A DNA stretch of 10,946 nucleotides from CAYWMP01 sp964459445 (GCA_964459445.1 CAYWMP010000193.1:1-10946), one strand, 5' to 3'. Shown: positions 1-6,405, numbered from the stretch's first letter. The notes: generated by a model from the letters alone, not told the origin. Numbers and translations: made by a program.

Positions 1-13
1 CCTGTCAGATTTG

Positions 14-32
14 TTTGACTCGTTTAGTCAAA
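14..32. repeat. Short perfect hairpin at the left edge
   Basis: TTTGACT at 14-20 and AGTCAAA at 26-32 form a perfect 7-bp inverted repeat around a 5-nt loop (CGTTT). No T-tract follows on either strand, so it does not look like a terminator. It lies about 25 bp outside the diverged repeat that starts at 58 and could be part of the same element. Function unknown. Confidence 0.4.
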
Positions 33-57
33 GAATCGCGGTGTAAGGAGCTAATAT

Positions 58-131
58 CTTGCTGGTGATCAGGGATAGCGCATAACCTGATCATTACCTG
101 AAAGGCTCCTGAAGTAGATGATGGATTAGGG
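58..131 (+). repeat. Diverged inverted repeat, left copy
   Basis: This stretch matches the reverse complement of 6131-6204. The first 27 bases (58-84) are identical to the reverse complement of 6178-6204. The remaining 47 bases align without gaps at 34 positions. Similarity stops abruptly beyond both ends. I see no open transposase frame in it. It could be the end of a decayed insertion sequence or a miniature or intergenic repeat family. The two copies face each other across the ABC transporter and pck genes. Confidence 0.7.
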
Positions 132-132
132 T

Positions 133-307
133 TAGCAAGTATATCTTTGTAGCATTTTCAAAATCTATCCGAGGAAAAGCGAGTGGCGCCTATAGGGTGA
201 AAATATCGTCTCGATTCATGTCTACATCGAGCCTGACGGCCCTGACACGGTGCTTTGTAAATATCCAAAGCTTCTGAATCATGAACATAAAGGCATGCAG
301 CTCTTTG
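133..307. other. Intergenic stretch downstream of the ABC operon
   Basis: No gene is supported here. A 32-codon frame on the minus strand (190-288, starting MFMIQKLW) and an overlapping plus-strand frame from about 196 to 330 are both open, but neither has a convincing ribosome binding site nor a recognisable motif. They may be chance or the remains of a decayed gene. I also found no clear rho-independent terminator for the ABC operon, which ends at 308 reading leftward. Confidence 0.4.
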
Positions 308-1090
308 CTAGGAGCACAGCAAGGTCTCGTCTTTGAGATCAGCCCCGAACCGCCTGACCACCTCTTCCACGCTTAGAGACTTCTTCTCTTCTCCCGCCGC
401 TTCAAATATTATTTTTCCTTCGTGGAGCATGATCATACGGTTCCCATAACGAATGGCCTGATGCATATTGTGTGTGACCATAATAGTCGTAAGACGGTTT
501 TCTTTGACAATCTTCTCGGTCAGGTCCATGACGCGCTGGGCTGTTTTGGGGTCCAAGGCTGCGGTGTGTTCATCCAGGAGGAGCAGCTTAGGTATTGACA
601 GTGTGGCCATAAGCAGGGTGAGGGATTGGCGTTGACCTCCTGAGAGGAGGCTGACCGAGTCTTTGAGCCGTGCTTCCAGCCCAAGCTCCAGCATCTTGAG
701 GGTCTCTTCATAATACTTCCGACGCGCCTTCGTGACCCCCCAACGTAGCCCCCTTCGCCTGCCGCGAAGATCTGCCATTGCAAGGTTTTCCTCAATGGTC
801 ATGGAAGCGGCCGTTCCCATCAGGGGATTCTGGAAGATCCTACCGTAGTATTTCGCCCGCCGGTGTTCAGGGAGATTGGTCACGCGCTCCCCGTCGATAA
901 TGACCTCTCCTTCATCAGGGCCGAATGTCCCGGAAATAAGATTGAGTAGGGTGGTTTTTCCGGCGCCGTTACTCCCAATCACGGTGACAAAATCACCTCT
1001 GGCCCCGTGGAAGGTGATCCCGTCCACAGCCATCTTCTCGTCGAAGGTGCCCTTATTGAAGATTTTTCTTATGCCTTCTGTTTTGATCAT
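308..1090 (-). CDS. ABC transporter ATP-binding protein (TrpXYZ-type importer family)
   Basis: This is the cytoplasmic ATPase of an amino-acid-type ABC importer, which powers transport through the permease encoded just upstream. All ABC motifs are present in order: Walker A GSNGAGKTT at residues 39-47, Q-loop Gln87, signature LSGGQ at 149-153, Walker B LLLLDE at 169-174, D-loop ALD at 178-180, and switch His207. At 260 residues it is the usual length for a single-domain importer ATPase. The pairing with a TrpX-type binding protein and a BPD_transp_2 permease places it with the uncharacterised COG1101-type ATPases (family knowledge). The ATG at 1088-1090 is preceded only by a weak GGGGCGG ribosome site, and an in-frame stop lies shortly upstream. 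It is last in the operon, 134 nt after the permease. The substrate is inferred from the binding protein, not from this gene. Confidence 0.93.
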   Translation of the reverse strand: MIKTEGIRKIFNKGTFDEKMAVDGITFHGARGDFVTVIGSNGAGKTTLLNLISGTFGPDEGEVIIDGERVTNLPEHRRAKYYGRIFQNPLMGTAASMTIEENLAMADLRGRRRGLRWGVTKARRKYYEETLKMLELGLEARLKDSVSLLSGGQRQSLTLLMATLSIPKLLLLDEHTAALDPKTAQRVMDLTEKIVKENRLTTIMVTHNMHQAIRYGNRMIMLHEGKIIFEAAGEEKKSLSVEEVVRRFGADLKDETLLCS

Positions 1091-1130
1091 TGCCGCCCCA
1101 GGGATTCACAGTTGGGTAAAGAATCCACGC

Positions 1131-1205
1131 CTATCGAAGATCCCGCCACGCGGGGTAGAACTTGGCCTTGATTTCCTCACTGAAGGGGGTTAGTCTGCGT
1201 TTCAT
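1131..1205 (-). CDS. Possible 24-codon ORF between permease and ATPase genes
   Basis: The gap between the permease and ATPase genes is long for this operon (134 nt) and holds a short frame starting MKRRLTPFSEE and ending WRDLR. It is hydrophilic and rich in charged residues, with no membrane segment. No good Shine-Dalgarno sequence precedes the ATG, and I recognise no family. It could be a translated small protein, a remnant of a longer gene, or chance. Its main value is as an explanation for the unusual gap. Confidence 0.2.
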   Translation of the reverse strand: MKRRLTPFSEEIKAKFYPAWRDLR

Positions 1206-1224
1206 CCATTCAGTTGACTTTTAT

Positions 1225-2127
1225 CTATATGCCCCGCAAATGAAGTTTGCCCTCTTTTTCTTTTTTGAGGGCAGGAATACCCAGTGCCAGAATAACCATC
1301 GCGCCTGTAGCCATTTTCAGGTCCGTGGGTGCAAGTCCCAGCCTTAATCCAATGGCTATGATGAACTTGTACATGATGGATCCCACTACCGCCGCGAGGG
1401 TAATCCTCCCCACCGTTTTCTTTCCGATGAGCGTCTCCCCGATGATGATGGCGGCAAGCCCGGCTACAATCATTCCGATGCCCATCCCGATATCTGAGAA
1501 TCCCTGATCCTGTGCGACCAGTGATCCGGATAGGGCGACAAAGGCGTTTGAGATTCCGAGCCCCAAAACGGTCATGTTGTCCGTGTTGACCCCAAGGGTG
1601 CGGATCATCTGTTCATTGTCTCCTGTGGCTCGCATGGCAAAACCCAACTGGGTATGCAAAAATAGGTCAGTAAGGTACTTAATGCCAAAGGCCACCACAA
1701 AAAAGAAGGCAATAATAGGAATAAACCTGTTAACTTCCAGGTTTTCCAAAGGCGTCAAAAAGGTATCCACCGTGAGGAGTTGTATGTTCGAGCGCCCCAT
1801 AATCCGTAGATTCACTGAATACAGGATGGTCATCATAAGGATTCCCGCCAGAAGGCTGTTGATCTTCAGCCTCGTATTGAGAAGAGCTGTACAGCAACCA
1901 GCCAAAAACCCTGAGATGACCGCCAAGAGGATGCCATATGTGGGAGGCGCGCCCTCCATAATGAGCCGTGCAACCACAGCCCCACCCAGGGCAAAACTGC
2001 CGTCAACGGTGAGGTCGGGAAAAGCCAGGATGCGAAAACTGATGACTATCCCCAGGGCCACAACGGCGTAGGCCAACCCCTGCTCCAATGATATCGGAAT
2101 AGTGCGGAGAAAACCGCTGAATAACAT
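1225..2127 (-). CDS. ABC transporter permease (BPD_transp_2 family, TrpY-like)
   Basis: This is the membrane channel subunit of the importer encoded with the flanking binding protein and ATPase. Its 300 residues are strongly hydrophobic with about eight predicted membrane segments. The PDLTVDGSF stretch (residues 37-45) and the cytoplasmic loop MRATGDNEQMIRTLGV (165-180), which would contact the ATPase, are typical of the COG4120 branch of the branched-chain/sugar permease superfamily. A basic tail follows the last membrane helix (KKEKEGKLHLRGI). There is one permease gene, so a homodimer is expected. The ATG at 2127 has only a weak GGTGA upstream. A strong stem-loop occupies the 51-nt gap to the binding-protein gene, suggesting that permease output is set below that of the binding protein. 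The family is secure; the substrate is inferred. Confidence 0.92.
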   Translation of the reverse strand: MLFSGFLRTIPISLEQGLAYAVVALGIVISFRILAFPDLTVDGSFALGGAVVARLIMEGAPPTYGILLAVISGFLAGCCTALLNTRLKINSLLAGILMMTILYSVNLRIMGRSNIQLLTVDTFLTPLENLEVNRFIPIIAFFFVVAFGIKYLTDLFLHTQLGFAMRATGDNEQMIRTLGVNTDNMTVLGLGISNAFVALSGSLVAQDQGFSDIGMGIGMIVAGLAAIIIGETLIGKKTVGRITLAAVVGSIMYKFIIAIGLRLGLAPTDLKMATGAMVILALGIPALKKEKEGKLHLRGI

Positions 2128-2139
2128 AGTTCACCATTT

Positions 2140-2174
2140 GGAGGAGGGAAAGTCCGCTTTCCCCCCTCCTTTTT
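2140..2174. terminator. Intercistronic stem-loop between binding protein and permease genes
   Basis: GGAGGAGGGAAAG (2140-2152) pairs with CTTTCCCCCCTCC (2157-2169) at 12 of 13 positions around a 4-nt loop. On the plus strand it is followed by TTTTT (2170-2174), the form of an intrinsic terminator for antisense transcription. On the minus strand, the direction of the operon, there is no U-tract after the stem, so it more likely acts as an mRNA-stabilising or attenuating hairpin after the binding-protein gene. Confidence 0.7.
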
Positions 2175-2178
2175 CCGT

Positions 2179-3174
2179 CTATTTGCCCTTAATCACATTT
2201 CCCTGCTCGTTCCACAGCTTGTCCGATGCTTTCTCTATCAGGGTTCGATGCAGCTTGGCACCTTGATTCTTGGCGTGTTTCAGGCTGACCCAGAGGCTAT
2301 AACCCGATGCAAGGCCGGCGGGAACTTCGCCGGGCGCCTCTCCTTTGAGTATTCTGGCAGCTTTTTTGCCAGCGGTATACCCTACCATAAAGTAATCAAG
2401 TCCGTAAGCGGCCACAGCGCCCCTCGGCACACTGTCCCTATCACCGGCAAAGAGGGGGATGTCGTTCTCGTTGCAGACTTTAACGAGGGCCTCAAAGGCA
2501 GAGACAACCGTGTTATCTGAAGTAATGTGTATAGCTTCCACCCTGCCCACCAGACTCTGAGCTGCCTGCATGACCTCAGAACTGGTGGAAACATGCGCCT
2601 CAATGACTTTTGCACCCATCCCTTCAACGGCTTCTTTCATCTCTTTGATGTGGAAAGTGACGTTCACATCACCGGGATTATAAATGGTGCCCCAGCGTTT
2701 CACATCGGGCATCAGATCTTGGTACATCTTGCATTGGAGGGTGATGGGCCACCTGTCGCTCACACCAGTCACGTTCGTTCCGGTTTTGCCCATCTTGGGA
2801 GCAATGCCTGTTGCCACAGGATCGGTTACCGACGAGAAGACAATTGGTATTTTTTTGCTGACTTTTGCAGATGCCTGGGCGTTTGGCGTACTGATAGCAT
2901 GAATCAGGTCCACCTTATCATCCTCGAATTTGCGGGCAATGATAGCGCAGTTAGGCTGATCACCCTGGGCATTCTGCCTATCAAAGGTCACGTTTTTACC
3001 CTCAATGAAACCCTCCTCTTCGAGGGCGATCTTGAATCCCTTTGAATCGTTATCGAGTGCTGGATGGGAAACAATCTGGTGCTCTCCGATACGGATCATT
3101 TTCGCCGAAACCCCGGATCCCAGGATGAGCCCCAATGCCAAGAAGAACGTAAATACAATCATCATCCTCTTCAT
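2179..3174 (-). CDS. ABC transporter substrate-binding protein (TrpX-like, PF04392 type)
   Basis: This is the extracytoplasmic solute receptor of the importer. Residues 1-24 form a classical Sec signal peptide: KR start, hydrophobic core, cleavage probably after VSA at 22-24. There is no lipobox, so a soluble periplasmic protein is expected. Family landmarks include ISTPNAQA (94-101), the IPIVFSSVTDPVATG block (109-123), NVTGVSD (134-140), the hinge-region DNTVV (220-224) and the C-terminal LFAGDRDSVPRGAVAAYGLDY stretch (241-261). The 331-residue length fits the ABC_sub_bind family. Studied relatives bind tryptophan or other aromatic amino acids; ligand identity here is inference. A strong ribosome site AAAGGAGG sits 7 nt before the ATG. 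It is first in the operon, consistent with the high level normally needed for a binding protein. Confidence 0.92.
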   Translation of the reverse strand: MKRMMIVFTFFLALGLILGSGVSAKMIRIGEHQIVSHPALDNDSKGFKIALEEEGFIEGKNVTFDRQNAQGDQPNCAIIARKFEDDKVDLIHAISTPNAQASAKVSKKIPIVFSSVTDPVATGIAPKMGKTGTNVTGVSDRWPITLQCKMYQDLMPDVKRWGTIYNPGDVNVTFHIKEMKEAVEGMGAKVIEAHVSTSSEVMQAAQSLVGRVEAIHITSDNTVVSAFEALVKVCNENDIPLFAGDRDSVPRGAVAAYGLDYFMVGYTAGKKAARILKGEAPGEVPAGLASGYSLWVSLKHAKNQGAKLHRTLIEKASDKLWNEQGNVIKGK

Positions 3175-3600
3175 GACTCTTCCTCCTTTGTTGTAGGTTG
3201 AATGAATAAAACCAGCCTTATAACCCTTGTGGGTGTCTATTGACCCCTAGTCGAAGGCAAGAACAGGAAAGAAATTGGTTTGGACGCGTTTCCCATTTTC
3301 AGACATGAATTCTGAACTATGAACTAGCAAAGGGCGGTGAATTGGTTTGTAAGGTGGATAAATATTAGGTAAATAAACTATACTGTTTTTGGGTTTGTAT
3401 TCCCTCTCCCTATCTTATCAATTGATATTCTGCACCACCCTGTCTCTGTTATGCGATACTGTCGGACCCTATCCTACGCTATGGGGTTAGTGCAGTCAAG
3501 GTTTGGAGATCATCAAACAAGTGGTTCATTCGGGCGAATGATGAATTGAGACATGTGGAACCCACGGATAAACCAGTGGTTCATTTAAGTTACCCGTCTT
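3175..3600. promoter_or_regulatory. Upstream region of the ABC operon
   Basis: This gene-free region must hold the operon promoter on the minus strand, but I found no sigma-70 or sigma-54 pair that I would defend. Two short direct repeats are visible: AATTGGTTT at 3273-3281 and 3340-3348, and AGTGGTTCATT at 3520-3530 and 3575-3585 (55-bp period). Either could be a regulator site, but two copies each is weak evidence. The stretch 3350-3430 is noticeably AT-rich. Confidence 0.3.
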
Positions 3601-3608
3601 TCCACCCT

Positions 3609-3672
3609 CCGTAGCCCGTCCTCCGCAGTAGCATTGCTACGGAGGATGGACAGGCTACGGCGGAGGACGGGC
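3609..3672. repeat. Nested palindromic intergenic element
   Basis: Three perfect inverted repeats are interleaved. CCGTAGCC (3609-3616) pairs with GGCTACGG (3653-3660). GCCCGTCCTCCGC (3614-3626) pairs with GCGGAGGACGGGC (3660-3672), 13 of 13. An inner hairpin pairs TCCTCC (3619-3624) with GGAGGA (3641-3646) and GTAGC (3628-3632) with GCTAC (3636-3640) around the loop ATT. The first two share bases and cannot form together. The GCTACGG word and its complement recur, as in REP/BIME-type elements. It is probably one copy of a dispersed genomic repeat. Confidence 0.75.
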
Positions 3673-3691
3673 GCCATCGGCTACGCCGCGG

Positions 3692-3788
3692 TTATCCGCC
3701 TCAATTTTGGAGTGACATCGCGCCGTAGAATAAAGGTTTTGCGCATCCATCCATGGGCAAGTCCGTGGTCTTCTGCGAAGGCGGATAA
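3692..3788. repeat. 10-bp inverted repeat enclosing 77 bp
   Basis: TTATCCGCCT at 3692-3701 is the exact reverse complement of AGGCGGATAA at 3779-3788. The enclosed sequence carries further imperfect complementarity (CTACGCCGCG at 3681-3690 against CGCGCCGTAG at 3719-3728). It adjoins the palindromic element on its left and overlaps the pck terminator A-tract on its right, so the three may be parts of one inserted element. Confidence 0.5.
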
Positions 3789-3826
3789 AAAAAGAGGGAT
3801 TAACCGCCCATCCGGCCAACCCCTCT
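3787..3826 (-). terminator. Rho-independent terminator of pck
   Basis: Read on the minus strand, AGAGGGGTT pairs with AATCCCTCT (nine pairs, one G-U) around a 16-nt loop and is followed directly by a run of seven T. It begins about 45 nt past the pck stop codon. This separates pck transcription from the ABC operon downstream. Confidence 0.85.
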
Positions 3827-3870
3827 CTTCAAGATATCCAGCTCGACCCAGCTTTAATAGCTGCCTTATC

Positions 3871-5847
3871 TTATTGCTGCTCTTTAGCAAACGCCTCAAG
3901 TTGCGCCGGTGTCACAATAGACCCATAGGCCTCCTTGAGGGCCAAGAGTTCTTCGCGTTCCCTTTCAAGCAATTTGAAAAATCTCTCCGGGACCTTTGAC
4001 TCCTTTTTGTAGGCCTCGTACTGCAAATCTACTCTGGCAAGGATGTTATCAAGATAGAGGGAAAATTGCTTTTCATAGAGGTCCTCCGGGTAGTCCTTTT
4101 GAATTACGGTCTGAAAGAGGGCTTTGAGGTCCTGGTATTTTGGTAGAAAACCAACGGGCGTGGGTGTGGCATCAACCTCGTTGTGAGCCCTTCTTTCCAG
4201 CCATGACAGCCACACCTTGACATCCCGCTTTTCACCAAGCAGCTTTTTGGAAGTACCTCCCCGTGCCTCATCGGTAAGGAAATAATTCAATCCTGCAAGC
4301 ACCGGCCTCTTATCATCGTCGATCTTGTCGCTATTGAAAAACTCAAACTGGGCATCCATGTAATCACCCAGTGCACCTGGCGTAAAAGGCGCATTGGCCC
4401 AAGGGGCCCTTTTAACGCCGGTTGCCCCCACTTCGGTGGCGGTAGCTGCAGAGACGATGCACGCCCCGATCAACACCCCCTCATCCGGGGTCTTCGCAAC
4501 CCACACAGGCGGCATGGTGTCTGCATCTCTCCCGCTGTACGTGATGACCCTGGCTTCGACGCCTTTAGGATCTTCCGTTTTTTCAGAGTAATTTGCCAGA
4601 GCCTTTGAGGCCAGAGTTACCCGGGAGTTTGGATGGGAAATGGGTACGGGATTTCCATTATCATCAACCATACCCTTGGTCCAGGGACCTTGAAAATTGT
4701 TTCCCTTTTCAGGCTGCTCTTCACCATTGCCGGTCCAGTGGGGAATCCCATTTTCATCAATGAGCACATTAGACCAAATCACTTCGGTGTGAGGTTTTCG
4801 AAGGCAGTCCATGAGCATGGGATCTCCTTCCCGGTTCACGTCCTCTACGATGCCGAAGATTCCGATCTCCGGATTCATGGCGCGAACCGAGCCCGAATCA
4901 TCGATCCATATTTGCGCCAGATCATCTCCGACAAACCGATTGCCGGCCATAGCCGTCGTGGTCTTTCCGCAGCCGCTCGGCGCCGCCCCCAGGCACCAGG
5001 TTATCCTTCCCTCAGGCCCTTCCATGCCCGTTATGAACATGTGCTCTGCGATCTCAATGCCTCGCTTTTCGTAGACTGACCGATCCACCGAGAAACGATG
5101 GTTTCCTTTCTTCATGAGAAGCGTGTTGCCGGCATAGGTGCAGTTGAAGCTGTAGGTTGTCAGATGGTTTCTATCCATGAACACCCTGGCGTTGGGCAGA
5201 TCCTCAGACCTGTTCAGTCCTTCACTGTGGATGTTGGCATAGAAGTAACCCGCGCGCCCTACCTCCTTATCAAAAACGGGATAGGCATTGCGGTAGAGGA
5301 GTTCGGCACTGTGCATGACATAGGCCGAGCTTGTTATTTCCAGGGCAGGGTCCGAAACCGGCGATCCGATTGGTCCGCGCACGTAAAAACCGACCAGCAT
5401 GGTCGCGCCCTTCATAATGCCGCCCATGAAATTTTGGATCTCCTCAAGGGCCTTGGTTCTGTCCATCTTGTTTGCAAGAGAACTGATTTCTTCTCCCGGT
5501 GTTTCAATATAAAAGGTCCGGTCGATGATGCGTCCCTGCTCCTCCTTGAGGTCGTAATGAATCGTATGATTCTCCATGGGAAGCGGTGATTCCTCGCCCT
5601 TTTTTAAGGCCAATTCCTTAAAAAACGTGCGATCCTCTTCCGACCCCGTATTGACGTAAACCTTATCAGGCTCGCAGAGATTAATGGCATTTGCGATTTT
5701 GAGCAGGATTTTTTGATTGCTTATTTTCTGTATCCGAGACAAATGCTCTTCGTCCATTTTGGCCTTGAAAACATCCAAAGCGCCTTCAATGCTTGTCACT
5801 TTTCCAATTTCAGTTACAAGATCGATTACATCTTTTCGTAAAGCCAT
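3871..5847 (-). CDS. pckG: Phosphoenolpyruvate carboxykinase, divergent GTP-type-like
   Basis: This cytoplasmic enzyme interconverts oxaloacetate and PEP using a nucleoside triphosphate, usually for gluconeogenesis. Core PEPCK features are present: YAGNTLLMKK (residues 238-247) with the probable metal-site Lys247, AEHM with His269, the P-loop GAAPSGCGKTTTAM (287-300) with the family's reactive Cys293, GDD metal-binding at 307-309, MNPEIGIFG (324-332) and HPNSR with Arg409. The Cys in the P-loop points to the GTP class rather than the ATP class. At 658 residues it is longer than typical GTP enzymes (about 590-625). The canonical C-terminal guanine-pocket block (NWFR...W-P-GFGEN...RVLKW) is replaced by NYFLTDEARGG and GEKRDVKVWLSWLERR. 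The donor nucleotide is therefore uncertain, and the symbol denotes family only. AAAGGAG lies 8 nt before the ATG, and a strong terminator follows. Confidence 0.93.
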   Translation of the reverse strand: MALRKDVIDLVTEIGKVTSIEGALDVFKAKMDEEHLSRIQKISNQKILLKIANAINLCEPDKVYVNTGSEEDRTFFKELALKKGEESPLPMENHTIHYDLKEEQGRIIDRTFYIETPGEEISSLANKMDRTKALEEIQNFMGGIMKGATMLVGFYVRGPIGSPVSDPALEITSSAYVMHSAELLYRNAYPVFDKEVGRAGYFYANIHSEGLNRSEDLPNARVFMDRNHLTTYSFNCTYAGNTLLMKKGNHRFSVDRSVYEKRGIEIAEHMFITGMEGPEGRITWCLGAAPSGCGKTTTAMAGNRFVGDDLAQIWIDDSGSVRAMNPEIGIFGIVEDVNREGDPMLMDCLRKPHTEVIWSNVLIDENGIPHWTGNGEEQPEKGNNFQGPWTKGMVDDNGNPVPISHPNSRVTLASKALANYSEKTEDPKGVEARVITYSGRDADTMPPVWVAKTPDEGVLIGACIVSAATATEVGATGVKRAPWANAPFTPGALGDYMDAQFEFFNSDKIDDDKRPVLAGLNYFLTDEARGGTSKKLLGEKRDVKVWLSWLERRAHNEVDATPTPVGFLPKYQDLKALFQTVIQKDYPEDLYEKQFSLYLDNILARVDLQYEAYKKESKVPERFFKLLEREREELLALKEAYGSIVTPAQLEAFAKEQQ

Positions 5848-5996
5848 TTTATTTTCTCCTTTAAGTCCTCAACATAATGCGCTGAATCCGGGTATGAATA
5901 TGTACGCAGCGACCGAATCGTTGTCTCACAGCGTGGCACTTTCTGCCCACAAATTAGAGTAATAATTTTAGGCCTTTAAGGCTACCTCAGCGTAAA

Positions 5997-6012
5997 TGTG
6001 AAAACTAACACA
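5997..6012 (-). promoter_or_regulatory. CRP/FNR-like operator upstream of pck
   Basis: TGTGA-N6-ACACA on the plus strand (TGTGT-N6-TCACA read toward pck) matches 9 of 10 positions of the CRP-type consensus TGTGA-N6-TCACA. It is about 150 bp before the pck start codon, a plausible activator distance. It overlaps a second dyad, AACACA-N9-TGTGTT at 6007-6027. pck is CRP-activated in enteric bacteria (known); control here is inference. The promoter itself was not convincingly located. Confidence 0.4.
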
Positions 6013-6027
6013 AGGCCTTAATGTGTT
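6007..6027. repeat. Operator-like dyad AACACA-N9-TGTGTT
   Basis: A perfect 6-bp inverted repeat (6007-6012 with 6022-6027) surrounds a central AGGCCT palindrome. It shares its left arm with the CRP/FNR-like site. The centre-to-centre geometry suits a dimeric DNA-binding protein better than an RNA hairpin, as no T-tract follows. Confidence 0.3.
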
Positions 6028-6130
6028 CAAGGCTTTTCTTGGAATTTGGCTGATTCATCCGATGTTATGGAATCGAACCCAGGAAAAAGCAGATACCATA
6101 GGAATAGCCTGTTGAATCCTCATCGAGTTG

Positions 6131-6204
6131 CCCAAATCCACCATCTAACTCAGGATACTTTAACGCAATTAACTGCTTATGCGCTATCCCTGATCACCAG
6201 CAAG
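6131..6204 (-). repeat. Diverged inverted repeat, right copy
   Basis: This is the partner of 58-131 in opposite orientation: 27 identical bases at 6178-6204, then 34 matches in 47 without gaps. The open frame that runs through it (6046-6303) has no recognisable domain and I do not call it a gene. The sequence just outside the conserved end (6205-6271) differs completely from the corresponding left flank, so the homologous block is well bounded on that side. Confidence 0.7.
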
Positions 6205-6223
6205 GTATTGGATGTTAGGCGCC

Positions 6224-6271
6224 GAGGAGCAACAACCAAGGCGTATGCAGCAATACGCCGCGGGGAGGAGC
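6224..6271 (+). repeat. Hairpin flanked by GAGGAGC direct repeats
   Basis: GGCGTAT (6240-6246) and ATACGCC (6253-6259) form a perfect 7-bp stem with a 6-nt loop (GCAGCA). The motif GAGGAGC occurs just before it (6224-6230) and after it (6265-6271), each followed by a similar purine-rich AC-containing segment ending in AAGGC. This resembles a dispersed structured repeat or small RNA domain rather than a terminator, since no T-tract follows. Confidence 0.45.
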
Positions 6272-6330
6272 GACCGAAGGCAACACCACAGATGATGTCT
6301 TGATGGTGGATCAGGGAGTTTCCCTATCTG

Positions 6331-6359
6331 TTGTCAACCCACGATTTCTTCTGTATGCT
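6331..6359 (+). promoter_or_regulatory. Sigma-70-type promoter
   Basis: TTGTCA (6331-6336, 5 of 6 to the -35 consensus) and TATGCT (6354-6359, 4 of 6 to the -10) are separated by exactly 17 bp. Transcription would start near 6366, giving a leader of about 40 nt before the small ORF at 6406. This is the best sigma-70-type promoter in the window. Confidence 0.5.
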
Positions 6360-6405
6360 TGCAGCATTACTGGAATCGGCACCCTAAACAGAAAGGAGCG
6401 CGGCG

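Noticed and set aside
190..330. Overlapping short open frames on both strands near the left edge that look somewhat protein-like.
   Set aside because: No start signals, no family recognised and no way to choose a strand; mentioned only in the intergenic description.
3634..3999. 121-codon plus-strand frame over the palindromic element.
   Set aside because: Its first half is palindromic repeat and its second half is antisense to the pck terminator and C-terminus; the composition is arginine-rich and without motifs.
4633..5589. Long plus-strand open frames of 148 and 163 codons inside pck.
   Set aside because: They are antisense shadows of a gene with complete family motifs and good coding signals.
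5928..5949. GGCAC...TGC upstream of pck as a sigma-54 promoter.
   Set aside because: The GG to GC spacing is two bases too short and it faces away from pck.
6070..6081. GGTTCGATTCC on the minus strand, resembling a tRNA T-arm.
   Set aside because: The loop is present but the T-stem does not pair, and no acceptor, D or anticodon arms are found nearby.
6143..6220. Integron attC-like site: ATCTAAC (6143-6149) and GTTAGGC (6214-6220) fit the core consensus with inner ATAC/GTAT pairing.
   Set aside because: The two arms do not form an extended hairpin, the outer boxes pair at only five of seven positions, the homologous copy at the left edge lacks both boxes, and no integrase or cassette array is visible.
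6046..6303. 85-codon plus-strand open frame starting MADSSDVM.
   Set aside because: It runs through the inverted repeat and the hairpin element, has no Shine-Dalgarno site or recognisable domain, and is better explained as repeat DNA.
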